Below are positions 1 to 6,450 of a stretch of 14,322 bases of DNA, piece by piece. The stretch is taken from positions 1-14,322 of the forward strand of contig DFHP01000024.1 in the NCBI GenBank assembly GCA_002371335.1, read 5' to 3'. The DNA comes from Eubacterium sp. UBA3720 (lineage in GTDB: Bacteria; Bacillota; Clostridia; Lachnospirales; Lachnospiraceae). The notes beneath the pieces were generated by a model, which did not search any database, had not been told where the DNA came from, and saw only the letters and a program-made list of their open reading frames with translations. The first letter of the stretch is position 1, and every line of letters begins with the position of its first letter. A program made the translations under genes and the position numbers.

Positions 1-971
1 TTTTCACCAGAAATGCTTCTGAAAGCTTGAATCTTGCGGCTTTTTGCTGGAGTGAGCGATATCTTCAGGAGGGCGATGAGGTCCTTATTACGATCATGGA
101 GCATCACAGCAATCTCCTTCCGTGGATGCAGGCATGCAAAAGAAAAGGAGCTGTCCTGAAATATCTGGAAGTAGATGAGAGCGGGATCATCACCGAGGAG
201 ATGTTCCGCAGAGCATTGAGTGAAAAAACAAAAATGGTCGCCATGACTCAGATATCAAATGTTCTGGGCGTGAAAAATGACATCAGAAAGTTTGCTGCCA
301 TTGCTCACGAGCGGGGTGCCTTTTTTGCCGCGGACGGCGCTCAGAGCGTGCCGCACATTCCGGTGGACGTACAGGAACTGGACGTGGATTTTCTGGCGTT
401 TTCCGGGCACAAGATGGCAGCGCCCATGGGAGTGGGCGTGCTTTACGGCAAGGAAGAGATCCTTGAAGAACTTCCCCCGTTTCTTTACGGCGGGGAGATG
501 ATCGAATATGTCAGAAGAGACGGCGCTACTTTTGCGGAGCTGCCGCATAAATTTGAAGCGGGGACTGTAAATGCAGGAGGCGCAGTCGGCCTGGGAGCGG
601 CCATTGATTATTATAAGACCATCGGACTGGACAAAATCGTTGAGCGGGAAGAGCATCTGAGTGAATATGCAATGAAAAAACTCAGGGAGATTCCTTTTGT
701 ACATATACTTGGAGCCGCCGATGGCAAATCACATAACGGAATATTCACATTTACTGTAGAAGGCGTCCATCCGCATGATATTGCGGCAATGCTGGATGCG
801 GACGGAGTGAATGTCCGGGCGGGACACCACTGTGCGCAGCCGTTAATGAAGCATCTGAAGACGCTTTCTACGACACGGGCAAGTTTGTCCTTTTACAATA
901 CAGAGGAAGAGATCGACCGTTTGGCAGAGAGCCTTTCCGGGGTAAGACAAAAAATGGGTTACATGGATTGA
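1..971 (+). CDS. sufS: Cysteine desulfurase SufS, 5' end outside the window
   Basis: PLP-dependent cysteine desulfurase that takes sulfur from L-cysteine as a persulfide and passes it to SufU for cytoplasmic Fe-S cluster assembly. The reading frame is open from the first bases (codons in phase with position 3, reading FTRNASESLNL), so the gene is cut by the window edge and the TTG at 27 is not the true start. The PLP lysine lies in the FSGHK motif (AAG at 411-413), and the catalytic cysteine in the RAGHHCAQPL motif (TGT at 831-833), which is the group II SufS arrangement. About 323 residues are present of a family length near 410, so roughly the first 90 are missing. sufU follows after 129 bp. 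Upstream genes are probably sufCBD, but they are not visible. The family call is secure. Confidence 0.95.
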   Translation, partial: FTRNASESLNLAAFCWSERYLQEGDEVLITIMEHHSNLLPWMQACKRKGAVLKYLEVDESGIITEEMFRRALSEKTKMVAMTQISNVLGVKNDIRKFAAIAHERGAFFAADGAQSVPHIPVDVQELDVDFLAFSGHKMAAPMGVGVLYGKEEILEELPPFLYGGEMIEYVRRDGATFAELPHKFEAGTVNAGGAVGLGAAIDYYKTIGLDKIVEREEHLSEYAMKKLREIPFVHILGAADGKSHNGIFTFTVEGVHPHDIAAMLDADGVNVRAGHHCAQPLMKHLKTLSTTRASLSFYNTEEEIDRLAESLSGVRQKMGYMD

Positions 972-1100
972 CATTAAAACCCGGATGACTCATACTTCAA
1001 AAAGAAATGTGTTCGGGAAATGTTTTGTCATGGCAGGATCGTGGAGATGATTTTTCCCCGGGGATTCTGTCCAGATGTATAGATATGGAGAAATGCGACT

Positions 1101-1526
1101 ATGGCACATAATAGTTTTTATAATGAAATTCTGACAGATCATAACCTTCATCCGACACACAAGCATGAACTGCCGGATGCGAATTTTGAACTGGAGGGGA
1201 TCAATCCCAGCTGTGGCGATGATATCGTTCTTAAGCTTAAAGTGGTCGACGGGATTGTAGAGGACGGCGCCTACACAGGAGATGGATGCGCCATTTCTCA
1301 GGCATCCGCGGATATGATGCTGGATCTGATCATTGGAAAACCGATAACGGAAGCCCGGCGGCTTTCGGAAATCTTTCTCCGGATGATCAAAGGAAAGATT
1401 ACGGAAGAAGAGATGGAAGAGCTGGAGGAAGCATCGGTGCTTCAGGATATCGCGCATATGCCGGCAAGGGTAAAATGTGCAGTGCTCGGATGGCACACGA
1501 TGGATGAGATCCTTGAGAAATTATAA
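1101..1526 (+). CDS. sufU: SufU, zinc-dependent sulfurtransferase / Fe-S assembly protein
   Basis: A 141-residue IscU-fold protein that accepts persulfide sulfur from SufS in the Firmicutes Suf system. The zinc ligands known from Bacillus SufU are all present: Cys38 and Asp40 in NPSCGDD, Cys63 in TGDGCAIS and Cys126 in ARVKCAVLGW. The insertion between the second and third cysteines that separates SufU from IscU is present. The ATG start has a GGAG about 10 nt upstream (1087-1090). It follows sufS by 129 bp on the same strand, so cotranscription is likely although the gap is wide. The stop codon directly abuts the palindromic element at 1527, which may serve as the 3' end of the transcript. 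Length and motifs fit an intact gene. Confidence 0.95.
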   Translation: MAHNSFYNEILTDHNLHPTHKHELPDANFELEGINPSCGDDIVLKLKVVDGIVEDGAYTGDGCAISQASADMMLDLIIGKPITEARRLSEIFLRMIKGKITEEEMEELEEASVLQDIAHMPARVKCAVLGWHTMDEILEKL

Positions 1527-1620
1527 TTCAACTCAGACGGGGAGTCCCCGCCTCTATACGCGGTGGGTATTGAATCAAACTTGACTTAGTGGAGGGTTTC
1601 AATCCCCTCATCTGAGTTGA
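1527..1620 (+). repeat. Two-hairpin palindromic element, subtype I (copy 1)
   Basis: A ~94-bp element starting at the base after the sufU stop codon. Its ends form a perfect 9-bp inverted repeat, TCAACTCAG (1528-1536) and CTGAGTTGA (1612-1620). An inner GGGGAGTCCCC/GCGGTGGG hairpin is followed by a second hairpin built on a GGAGGG/CCCCTC pairing. A second copy lies at 11675-11765, and two copies of a related subtype lie at 4521-4610 and 8614-8702. The 17 bp after it, GCCTCCGGCGGATCGCAG-like, also follow the 11675 copy. It has no T-tract, so terminator function is only possible. It may be a non-autonomous mobile element. Confidence 0.75.
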
Positions 1621-1755
1621 GCCTCCGGCGGATCGCAGAGCTGGGCGGATGAAGACGCACAAGTCCGTCGCGCAACTCGTGCGATCAGAGATCGCGATTG
1701 AAATCTCGCTTGTGAGACTTGGAGCGGGAGCTGCGCAGCGCTGCACGGCAGCTTT
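1621..1755. repeat. Palindrome-rich intergenic sequence with no supported gene
   Basis: No gene is supported here. The stretch contains short palindromic pieces, including a degraded copy (about 1703-1723) of the palindrome whose arms are CAAGTCTCG and CGAGACTTG. Better copies of that palindrome lie at 8848-8869 and 11853-11876. GC content is higher than in the flanking genes. The order of element, shared 17-bp flank and CTCG palindrome resembles 11675-11876, which suggests a mosaic of the same repeat families. Confidence 0.5.
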
Positions 1756-1826
1756 GCGGCTTTCTTCTGTACAGCGTATGTTCCCCGAAGGGGTTATTTT
1801 ATCAGGATTGACGTGATTTCCGATGA
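1756..1826 (+). repeat. Left arm of a long imperfect inverted repeat
   Basis: This segment reads as the reverse complement of 6805-6879. Shared blocks in order are a TTC-TCTGT block, GCGTATG, TTCCCCGAAGGG, then ATT-ACGT-ATTTCC-ATGA, with a few substitutions and small indels between them. The two arms enclose about 5 kb containing the peptide genes, the RAYT and the MATE gene. Each arm lies just beyond the terminator of an outward-facing peptide operon (C on the left, A on the right), so the arms may be the 3' flank of a duplicated peptide cassette rather than transposon ends. Confidence 0.65.
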
Positions 1827-1830
1827 AATG

Positions 1831-1879
1831 AAAAACGACGGATAACCTACACTCAAGGTGTGGATTATCCGTCGTTTTT
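1831..1879 (-). terminator. Intrinsic terminator of peptide operon C (symmetrical)
   Basis: A 15-bp perfect stem pairs 1831-1845 (AAAAACGACGGATAA) with 1865-1879 (TTATCCGTCGTTTTT). The 19-nt loop can form further ACAC/GTGT pairs. T-tracts on both strands make it potentially bidirectional. It lies 35 nt beyond the stop codon of the 31-residue peptide gene at 1914-2009. Confidence 0.85.
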
Positions 1880-1913
1880 GATCGTAAGAATATTATTCCT
1901 GATTGATGTCTGT

Positions 1914-2009
1914 TTATGCAAGCTCAACGGCGTGCTCCCAGATGGCGATTTTGCCAAGGCCAAGAAAGAAACCGGAAATAAGGATCGTTGTAAAGATTGC
2001 TGTTGTCAT
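1914..2009 (-). CDS. 31-residue hydrophobic peptide, copy C
   Basis: Encodes a 31-residue, cysteine-free peptide. Residues 4-22 form a conserved hydrophobic core: AIFTTILISGFF, then LGLGKIA. A polar tail containing WEHAVELA follows. It belongs to a four-member family in this window (copies A, B, C, D), all exactly 31 residues long. Against copy B the differences are mostly synonymous or conservative, which supports real translation. The start codon follows a TAGGGGG-type ribosome binding site. It is the second gene of a unit that begins with the 45-codon ORF at 2083-2220 and ends at the terminator at 1831-1879. A membrane-inserted or amphipathic peptide is likely. I do not recognise the family. 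A type I toxin, a surfactant-like peptide or a small regulatory membrane peptide are all open. Confidence 0.8.
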   Translation of the reverse strand: MTTAIFTTILISGFFLGLGKIAIWEHAVELA

Positions 2010-2082
2010 AAAAATTACCCCCTAAGTGTGTTTTTTGATTTTTAATCTGATAGTTCCAAAACTTTTGAATTGTGTGTCTGTA

Positions 2083-2220
2083 TCAGGCAAAAAGGATGCC
2101 TCTTGCGGCCCGCCTTGATTCGAAAGCGTTAATATAGCAGTAAAGATCGTTTGTTTGTTTGAAGTTATCCTTGTCGATTGGTATCATAAAGTATCTGATC
2201 AAAGCTTTAAGAGATTTCAT
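2083..2220 (-). CDS. 45-residue hypothetical protein upstream of peptide C
   Basis: A small ORF beginning MKSLKALIRYFMIPIDKDNF and ending RRAARGILFA. Its ATG has a good ribosome binding site (AAAGGAG, about 8 nt upstream). It is basic, with one cysteine, and has an amphipathic rather than clearly transmembrane N-terminus. It lies about 40 nt downstream of the conserved peptide-type promoter (copy C) and 73 nt upstream of peptide C, so both probably share one transcript. The other peptide units (A, B/D) lack this ORF. I do not recognise the sequence. The call rests on the ribosome binding site and operon position only. Confidence 0.5.
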   Translation of the reverse strand: MKSLKALIRYFMIPIDKDNFKQTNDLYCYINAFESRRAARGILFA

Positions 2221-2257
2221 TAAAATGCTCCTTTCGTTGTTGTGTTGAGTTGTATTT

Positions 2258-2345
2258 GTTTGTGTTCCTTTCGATGGTTATAATTTACCAGACCAGTCTG
2301 AATCCAAAGATCGCATTTTCATAAGAAAAAATGAAGAACCCTTTC
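2258..2345 (-). promoter_or_regulatory. Conserved promoter/leader region of peptide operon C
   Basis: On the minus strand this block carries TTCTTATGAAAATGCG, TTTGGATTCAG, then CTGGTAAATTATAACC and ATCGAAAGG. The same blocks lie upstream of peptide B (about 3020-3110, minus) and peptide A (about 6380-6450, plus). A plausible reading is a -35 TTTGGA, a 17-bp spacer and a -10 AATTAT. The half-palindromic TTTCTTATGAAA could be an operator. The leader that follows is poor in G. Confidence 0.55.
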
Positions 2346-2360
2346 CTCTAACTTAACAGC

Positions 2361-2520
2361 AGAACCGGGGACGGAGATAAGTTCCGCAGCGGAACCGGGG
2401 ACGGAGATAAGTTCCGCAACGGAACCGGGGACGGAGGTAAGTTCCGCAGCGGAACCGGGGACGGAGATAAGTTCCGCAACGGAACCGGGGACGGAGGTAA
2501 GTTTCGCAATGGACCTGGGG
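2361..2520 (+). repeat. REP-like tandem array, 30-bp period, about five copies plus one degenerate
   Basis: Five head-to-tail copies start at 2361, 2391, 2421, 2451 and 2481. The core is GAACCGGGGACGGAG followed by (A/G)TAAGTTCCGC. A sixth, damaged copy starts at 2511. GGAAC near the start of each unit can pair with GTTCC near its end, so each forms a small hairpin. The same core occurs at seven more sites in both orientations through the window. Alternate units end GCAGC and GCAAC, suggesting duplication of a 60-bp dimer. The array sits immediately upstream of promoter C. Confidence 0.9.
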
Positions 2521-2578
2521 CGGTTAAAACCGATCAGGATCATTGGCTGTATCTGCCGATGGAATACTACAACGAAGA

Positions 2579-2627
2579 AAAACCGATGAATCATTAGTAC
2601 TTGAAATGTACATGATTCATCGGTTTT
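2579..2627 (-). terminator. Intrinsic terminator of peptides B and D
   Basis: A 16-bp perfect stem pairs 2579-2594 (AAAACCGATGAATCAT) with 2612-2627 (ATGATTCATCGGTTTT), with a 17-nt loop. It lies 32 nt past the stop of peptide D. The AAAACCGAT outer stem is shared with the terminator of peptide A (6660-6708), supporting common descent of units A and D. Confidence 0.85.
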
Positions 2628-2659
2628 CGTTATATCTGTAACTCATTCGTAAGAATGCT

Positions 2660-2755
2660 TTATTCAAATATAAAACCAGGTTTTATAGAAGCAATTTTGC
2701 TAAGACCGATAAAGAAACCAGAAATAAGAACTGTAGTGATAATTGCTGATACCAT
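2660..2755 (-). CDS. 31-residue hydrophobic peptide, copy D (divergent)
   Basis: The most divergent of the four 31-residue peptides: core AIITTVLISGFF then IGLSKIAS, tail IKPGFIFE. It has the same length, no cysteine, and the same Lys20 and Gly13/Phe14/Phe15 positions as the other copies. The tail pattern (I-x-x-G-F-x-F) matches copy A, whereas B and C share a W-E-x-x-V-x-L-A tail. The ATG has a TAGGAGG ribosome binding site. An in-frame GTG at 2854 would extend it to 64 residues, but the other copies argue for the 31-residue form. It lies 110 nt downstream of peptide B on the same strand with no terminator seen between them, so B and D are probably cotranscribed. The function is unknown. Confidence 0.8.
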   Translation of the reverse strand: MVSAIITTVLISGFFIGLSKIASIKPGFIFE

Positions 2756-2865
2756 TAGATAACCTCCTAAAAATCCAATTTTGTGTTGTGTCATCAGAGT
2801 GGATGTTCTGATATTTGTTTTTATGTATTTTGGTACTTTAAAATATAAATCCACCTTCTACAGCT

Positions 2866-2961
2866 TTATGCCAGTTTAACCTTGTTTTCCCAGGAAGCGA
2901 TTTTGCCAAGGCCAAGGAAGAAACCGGAAATAAGGATCGTTGTAAAGATTGCTGTTGCCAT
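2866..2961 (-). CDS. 31-residue hydrophobic peptide, copy B
   Basis: Encodes 31 residues: core AIFTTILISGFF then LGLGKIAS, tail WENKVKLA. Between codons 3 and 23 it differs from copy A at about eight synonymous codon positions and only one amino acid (Ile16 to Leu), which is strong evidence for selection on the peptide. A TAGGAGG site precedes the ATG. The conserved promoter block at 3020-3110 lies upstream, with a G-poor leader of roughly 75 nt. It is the first gene of the B-D pair. The segment has one hydrophobic stretch of about 18 residues with a lysine near its C-terminal end, so membrane association is likely. I do not recognise the family. Confidence 0.85.
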   Translation of the reverse strand: MATAIFTTILISGFFLGLGKIASWENKVKLA

Positions 2962-3017
2962 GTAGAATACCTCCTAAATATGGTTTGTTTTAATGTTTTG
3001 AGATCAATAGTGTTGTT

Positions 3018-3112
3018 TTCGTTGTGTTTCCTTCGATGGTTATAATTTACCAGTATATGCTGAACCTAAATAACGCAATTTCATAAGAAACACTGAAGAA
3101 ACCTTTCTCTCA
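3018..3112 (-). promoter_or_regulatory. Conserved promoter/leader region of peptides B and D
   Basis: Read on the minus strand, it contains GGTTTCTTCAG, TTTCTTATGAAA, TTTAGGTTCAGC, then ACTGGTAAATTATAACC and ATCGAAGG. It aligns without large gaps to the block before peptide A and closely to that before C. The putative -35 is TTTAGG and the -10 AATTAT with a 17-bp spacer. Neither is close to consensus, so an alternative sigma factor or an activator could be involved. REP copies lie directly upstream (3121-3278). Confidence 0.6.
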
Positions 3113-3120
3113 TCTTAACA

Positions 3121-3278
3121 GCGAAACCGGGGACGGAGGTAAGTTCCGCAATGAAACCGGGGACGGAGGTAAGTTCCTCTGTTCATATATATTCTGATAG
3201 CAGCGGAACCTGTCTCCGTCCCCGGTTTCGTTTATATATTCTGATAGCAGTGGAACCTGTCTCCGTCCCCGGTTCCGT
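3121..3278. repeat. REP-like cluster: two forward and two reverse copies
   Basis: Two forward copies (3123-3149 and 3153-3177) are followed by two reverse copies (about 3203-3230 and 3251-3278). The reverse copies read CTGTCTCCGTCCCCGGTT and sit in a 48-bp direct repeat that includes TATATTCTGATAGCAG. Opposed copies can fold into a long hairpin, as in REP doublets (REPINs). The cluster abuts the stop codon of the RAYT gene at 3279 and lies upstream of promoter B. Confidence 0.9.
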
Positions 3279-4079
3279 TTAATGCTTCAGCACGCGGTGA
3301 ACGGTAGTCTTAGATACGCCGCCGTAACGTGCGATCTGATTATAGCTTAAATGAGCTTCATGTAATTTGTGAATATATTCGTTTCGAAGAGACCGGGGGA
3401 GGTTTTGGAAGTCAGACGGGGAACGGCATCCGGTAATAGAACTGAACTGATGGAGTGCACGTTCATCAATCAAAGATTTCTGTATTGACGGGATTTCGAA
3501 AATAGACTCATCTGTATTTGCCCGATCAGGGTTTTCGAGAAGAGATATTGAGTAGTCGTTCCAGTAACGATGCAGTTCTGCTGCTGAACCGGCAAGAGAT
3601 ATTGCCTTTTGGGTATTAATATCCAACAGGAAATTATTCTGTCCCAAATAAGAGGAATAACTGCTCCACGGGTACTCGGCGGCATGTCTGCATATATGTG
3701 CCTTTACCGGATTCTCATGAATATAAAAAAGCGCCCGGAAAAAGTAGTTCTTACTTTCAACAGCACGGCTGATGAATCGACCCTGAAAAAGATGTCCAAA
3801 ACGCTGATACTTTTTGTTATACCAGGTGACAAAACGAACGCCAATACTTTGAAAAACAGGTCCCGGTGTTCCTTTTGAATATGAAATCAAAATATGAATA
3901 TGATTAGACATCAGACAATAAGCATAGATTTCAAAATCATACTTTTTCTGGCAATCAGACAGTATATATATAAATTTTATAAAGTCATCTCTATCTTCGA
4001 AGATCTGCTGCTGATTAATCGAGCGAAGAATGACATGATAGACGCCACTGCTACTAATGTCACGAGCTTTTCTTGCCAT
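3279..4079 (-). CDS. REP-associated tyrosine transposase (RAYT, Y1_Tnp family)
   Basis: A 266-residue single-strand DNA transposase of the IS200-like TnpA fold. The HUH motif is H60-I-H62 in MSNHIHILIS. The candidate nucleophile is Tyr119 in ALFYIHENPVKA, which matches the YIxxNPVRA motif of RAYT proteins. W-Y-N-x-x and GHLFQGRF, typical of RAYT, precede it. The C-terminus (about residues 238-266) looks like a helix-turn-helix (SYNQIARYGGVSKTTVHRVL), a common extension in Clostridial members. I chose the ATG at 4079 because GGAG lies 7 nt upstream; an ATG at 4091 would add four residues and has no clear site. The ORF looks intact. REP-like repeats adjoin its 3' end and recur at 4644-4678. In other bacteria such enzymes cut and move REP sequences, so these repeats are the likely substrate. 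Confidence 0.92.
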   Translation of the reverse strand: MARKARDISSSGVYHVILRSINQQQIFEDRDDFIKFIYILSDCQKKYDFEIYAYCLMSNHIHILISYSKGTPGPVFQSIGVRFVTWYNKKYQRFGHLFQGRFISRAVESKNYFFRALFYIHENPVKAHICRHAAEYPWSSYSSYLGQNNFLLDINTQKAISLAGSAAELHRYWNDYSISLLENPDRANTDESIFEIPSIQKSLIDERALHQFSSITGCRSPSDFQNLPRSLRNEYIHKLHEAHLSYNQIARYGGVSKTTVHRVLKH

Positions 4080-4520
4080 GTTGATCTCCATTCTGCCGTT
4101 ATACTGTGAGCGGCAAAAAAATATAAGAGTTTATATTCTCCGGGGTGTATCTGATATTGAAAATCCTTATCAGAATACGCGGAGATAGTCATCAGGGGTT
4201 TTATTCAAAAAAGAAATGCGTTTAGAATAATCGATAGAAGTAGTTATATAAAGAAAGTGGGTTGATTTACATAATTCACAATACTCCGTTTTAACAGAAA
4301 ACGCAAGAAGTTTTTTTCGAAAAGTGAAGAGTAACAAAGCCCACAGGCGGCACAAATAGCCATGAGAGACTATTTTCACACTAAGCTCCTGTCCATGGTA
4401 ATAAGATGTGCCTATGGATTAGAAGCCTGTTATATTGACTATGCAGAATTTATGTCAAAATAATAACCCCTCCGTGTCCAAAATAAGCTTACCACTTCAC
4501 CTGCACATCCTTCCGGATCG
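4080..4520. other. AT-rich intergenic stretch with no convincing gene
   Basis: There is no well-supported gene. A 69-codon minus-strand ORF (4170-4379, GTG start, AGGAG 6 nt upstream, ending DDYLRVF) and an overlapping 71-codon ORF (3977-4192) could be fragments of one decayed gene, but I do not recognise either and their overlap with the RAYT 5' end argues against the second. The stretch probably holds the RAYT promoter, which I could not assign. Confidence 0.35.
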
Positions 4521-4610
4521 TTTATCTCAGTGGAATATTGGCCCCTGCTGAGATGCGCTTTTCATAACCTGCCACTTAAGAAGCGGGGGATCTTCTCACA
4601 CTGAGATAAA
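4521..4610 (-). repeat. Two-hairpin palindromic element, subtype II (copy 1, reverse)
   Basis: A 90-bp element with perfect 12-bp terminal inverted repeats, TTTATCTCAGTG (4521-4532) and CACTGAGATAAA (4599-4610). Its reverse complement aligns along its full length with 8614-8702, including the shared block CCGCTTCTTAAGTGGC and the following GGTTATGAAAAGC. It contains the same two-hairpin plan as the subtype I elements at 1527 and 11675. Confidence 0.8.
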
Positions 4611-4643
4611 ACTATGCTTAATGTCCCTGTATGATTAATCTAA

Positions 4644-4678
4644 AGCGGAACTCGTCTCCGTCCCCGGTTTCATTGCGG
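4644..4678 (-). repeat. Single REP-like copy, reverse orientation
   Basis: Reads GCGGAACTCGTCTCCGTC then CCCGGTTTCATTGCGG, the reverse complement of the REP core. It lies about 85 bp upstream of the MATE gene and 565 bp upstream of the RAYT start, so the RAYT gene is bracketed by REP copies on both sides. Confidence 0.8.
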
Positions 4679-4764
4679 GGGAGGGGAATTTGGTGTAATA
4701 TGTGCTGTGGGGTTTTTCTGGGAAGAGCAGTCCCTGATATTATATGAAAGAAGTGTGATGTAAG

Positions 4765-6129
4765 GTGGCAAAGGAGCAAAATGACAAACGTATATATACC
4801 ATGTCCCGGGAAAGGCCTGCCACAGCGGTCCTTAAAATGGGAATCCCCGTGACCATAGGTATGCTGTTCATGGTTGCCTACAATCTGGTCGATACGTATT
4901 TTATCGGCCTTCTGCATGACGATTTTCAGTTGGCGGCGACGAATCTCGCCTATCCGGTCATGATGGTGATGGTCGCCATCGCCGGAATCGTAGGAAACGG
5001 CGGCGCATCCTATATTGCCCGCTGCATTGGTGCGAACGAGCAGGAGCAGGCAAATCGAACTCTGGTGCTCGGCCTGGAAATGCTGATCACCGGAGCGGTT
5101 TTGATGACAGGTTTAGGATTGCTTTTTATCAATCCAATCGTCAAACTTCTGGGTGCTACGCAAAACAGCTTTCCTTATACTAAAGATTATACTGCGGTCA
5201 TGCTTACGGGATCTTTGTTTACCATGGGAAATTATGCCATAGGGCAGCTGCTGCGCAGCGAGGGGTCTACTTTTTATTCCATGGTTGGAATGATAGCAGG
5301 CACAGTGGCAAATATCATCCTTGACCCGCTGTTTATTTTTTCATTACATATGGAGATCAGAGGAGCTGCCGCCGCGACTGTCCTCGGAAATATAGTCAGC
5401 GTCATCATTTACCTATATTACTATTTATCAAAAAAAACACTGCTGCGAATTTCGGGCAAATATATCGGATATGATGGTCAGATAATGAGAGAAATCATGC
5501 TGGTCGGCGTTCCCCATACTCTTGAGCAGTTTTTTACAACAGCCGCGATGATCGTTAACAACAATCTGGCTGCCTCCTATGGCGATATTTCCGTTGCTGC
5601 AATGGGCGTGGCAAATAAGATCATGAGTTTCGGTAATTACGTATATCAGGGAATGGCAGCGGGATGCCAGCCTCTGATGGGATTTAATTACGGTGCCAAA
5701 AACTACCGGCGGATGAAGGAACTGATCCGCGCGGGTATAGTAGAAACAACGCTTATCGAGCTGGGTATCATGGCGGTCTATGGAATCTTTGCACCAGGAT
5801 TAGTCGGTATGTTTTCGCAGTCAGAAGAGGTGATTGGCATCGGAGCAAAAACTCTGCGGGCGTTTATGCTTTCACTGCCTTTCGTAGGAGCAGTCTCTAT
5901 CGTCAGAAACACATTCAACGCCATGGGAAAGCCTGCCTACGCTTTCAGCATTACAGTAGTAAGACAGATGCTGTTATACATCCCTTTTTTACTTATATTT
6001 AATTACATATGGGGCTATAATGGCCTGATCCTTGCAAAATCCGTCGAAGAAGCCATATGTATGCTTCTGTCGGTCACGATCCTGAACCGTTTCATCTCAC
6101 ACTCAGAACGGAACCGGGGACGGAGGTAA
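4765..6129 (+). CDS. MATE family multidrug/Na+ efflux transporter
   Basis: A 454-residue integral membrane exporter of the MatE family, which uses an ion gradient to expel cationic or other compounds. About twelve hydrophobic segments are visible in two homologous halves, beginning with ILKMGIPVTIGMLF-like and MIREIMLVGVPHTLEQFF-like segments (residues about 22 and 240). Length is typical of the family. The GTG start at 4765 gives the usual short cytoplasmic lead but has only a weak purine-rich site; an ATG at 4801 is the alternative. The last residues (SERNRGRR) and the stop codon are encoded by a REP-like copy (6109-6136), so the original C-terminus seems to have been replaced by repeat insertion. 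It lies within the repeat-rich island, and no regulator gene adjoins it. Confidence 0.93.
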   Translation: MAKEQNDKRIYTMSRERPATAVLKMGIPVTIGMLFMVAYNLVDTYFIGLLHDDFQLAATNLAYPVMMVMVAIAGIVGNGGASYIARCIGANEQEQANRTLVLGLEMLITGAVLMTGLGLLFINPIVKLLGATQNSFPYTKDYTAVMLTGSLFTMGNYAIGQLLRSEGSTFYSMVGMIAGTVANIILDPLFIFSLHMEIRGAAAATVLGNIVSVIIYLYYYLSKKTLLRISGKYIGYDGQIMREIMLVGVPHTLEQFFTTAAMIVNNNLAASYGDISVAAMGVANKIMSFGNYVYQGMAAGCQPLMGFNYGAKNYRRMKELIRAGIVETTLIELGIMAVYGIFAPGLVGMFSQSEEVIGIGAKTLRAFMLSLPFVGAVSIVRNTFNAMGKPAYAFSITVVRQMLLYIPFLLIFNYIWGYNGLILAKSVEEAICMLLSVTILNRFISHSERNRGRR

Positions 6130-6136
6130 GTTCCGT
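6109..6136 (+). repeat. REP-like copy overlapping the 3' end of the MATE gene
   Basis: Contains GGAACCGGGGACGGAGGTAA then GTTCCGTT. The MATE stop codon TAA (6127-6129) lies inside it. It is the left half of a large inverted pair with the reverse copy at 6330-6361. Confidence 0.85.
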
Positions 6137-6325
6137 TACTGTTCAGGCCTCGCTCGCGAGATTTGTCCCGGAATTACTGTTCAGGCCTCGTTCACGAGAT
6201 TTGTCCCGGGATTACTGTTCAAGTCTCGCTCGCGAGATTTGTTCCGGGATTACTGTTCAGGCCTCGCTCGCGAGATTTGTCCCGGGATTACTGTTCAAGT
6301 CTCGTTCACGAGACTTGGCGAGGGA
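6136..6325 (+). repeat. 38-bp tandem repeat, five units
   Basis: Units start at 6136, 6174, 6212, 6250 and 6288, each beginning TTACTGTTCA and holding a CTCG(C/T)TC(G/A)CGAGA palindrome followed by TTTGTCCCGGGA. The inner palindrome is the same family as the CAAGTCTCG/CGAGACTTG hairpins at 8848 and 11853. Reading frames stay open across the array only because of the repeat; no protein is supported. Inverted REP copies bracket the array. Confidence 0.9.
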
Positions 6326-6329
6326 TTGG

Positions 6330-6361
6330 AACGGAACCCGTCTCCGTCCCCGGTTCCGTTT
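6330..6361 (-). repeat. REP-like copy, reverse orientation, upstream of promoter A
   Basis: Reads ACGGAACCCGTCTCCGTC then CCCGGTTCCGTTT. It faces the forward copy at 6109-6136. Its right edge lies about 20 bp before the conserved promoter block of peptide A, the same placement as the REP arrays next to promoters B and C. Confidence 0.85.
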
Positions 6362-6377
6362 ATTAAGGGGAGGGAAA

Positions 6378-6450
6378 GGTTTCTTCAGCTTTTCTTATGA
6401 AAGTATGTTTTTTGGGTTCAGCATAGCCGGGTATATTATAACCATCGAAA
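6378..6450 (+). promoter_or_regulatory. Conserved promoter region of peptide A
   Basis: Contains AGGTTTCTTCAG, TTTTCTTATGAAAG, then TTTGGGTTCAGC and GGGTATATTATAACCATCG. The likely -10 is TATTAT (6434-6439) with TTTGGG (6411-6416) 17 bp upstream. The same blocks precede peptides B and C. The following ~85-nt leader is rich in A and C and almost free of G until the ribosome binding site, suggesting an unstructured 5' UTR. Confidence 0.6.

Noticed and set aside
1914..2009. AgrD-type autoinducing peptide precursor
   Set aside because: The peptides have no cysteine or serine-based ring motif with a charged AgrD tail, and no AgrB-like gene is nearby.
2361..2520. CRISPR array
   Set aside because: The 30-bp units are directly adjacent with no unique spacers, and there are no cas genes; this is a simple tandem REP array.
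2660..2854. 64-codon form of peptide D
   Set aside because: The extra N-terminal residues are not shared with the other copies, and the internal ATG has a better ribosome binding site.
3977..4379. Two overlapping minus-strand ORFs as a frameshifted gene
   Set aside because: No recognisable domain, and the left one overlaps the start of the RAYT gene; left as an unassigned stretch.
4781..4852. 23-codon leader ORF inside the MATE start (AAGGAG then ATG at 4781)
   Set aside because: It is out of frame with MATE, with only 4 nt between the site and ATG; probably chance, although it may weaken the choice of GTG 4765 as start.
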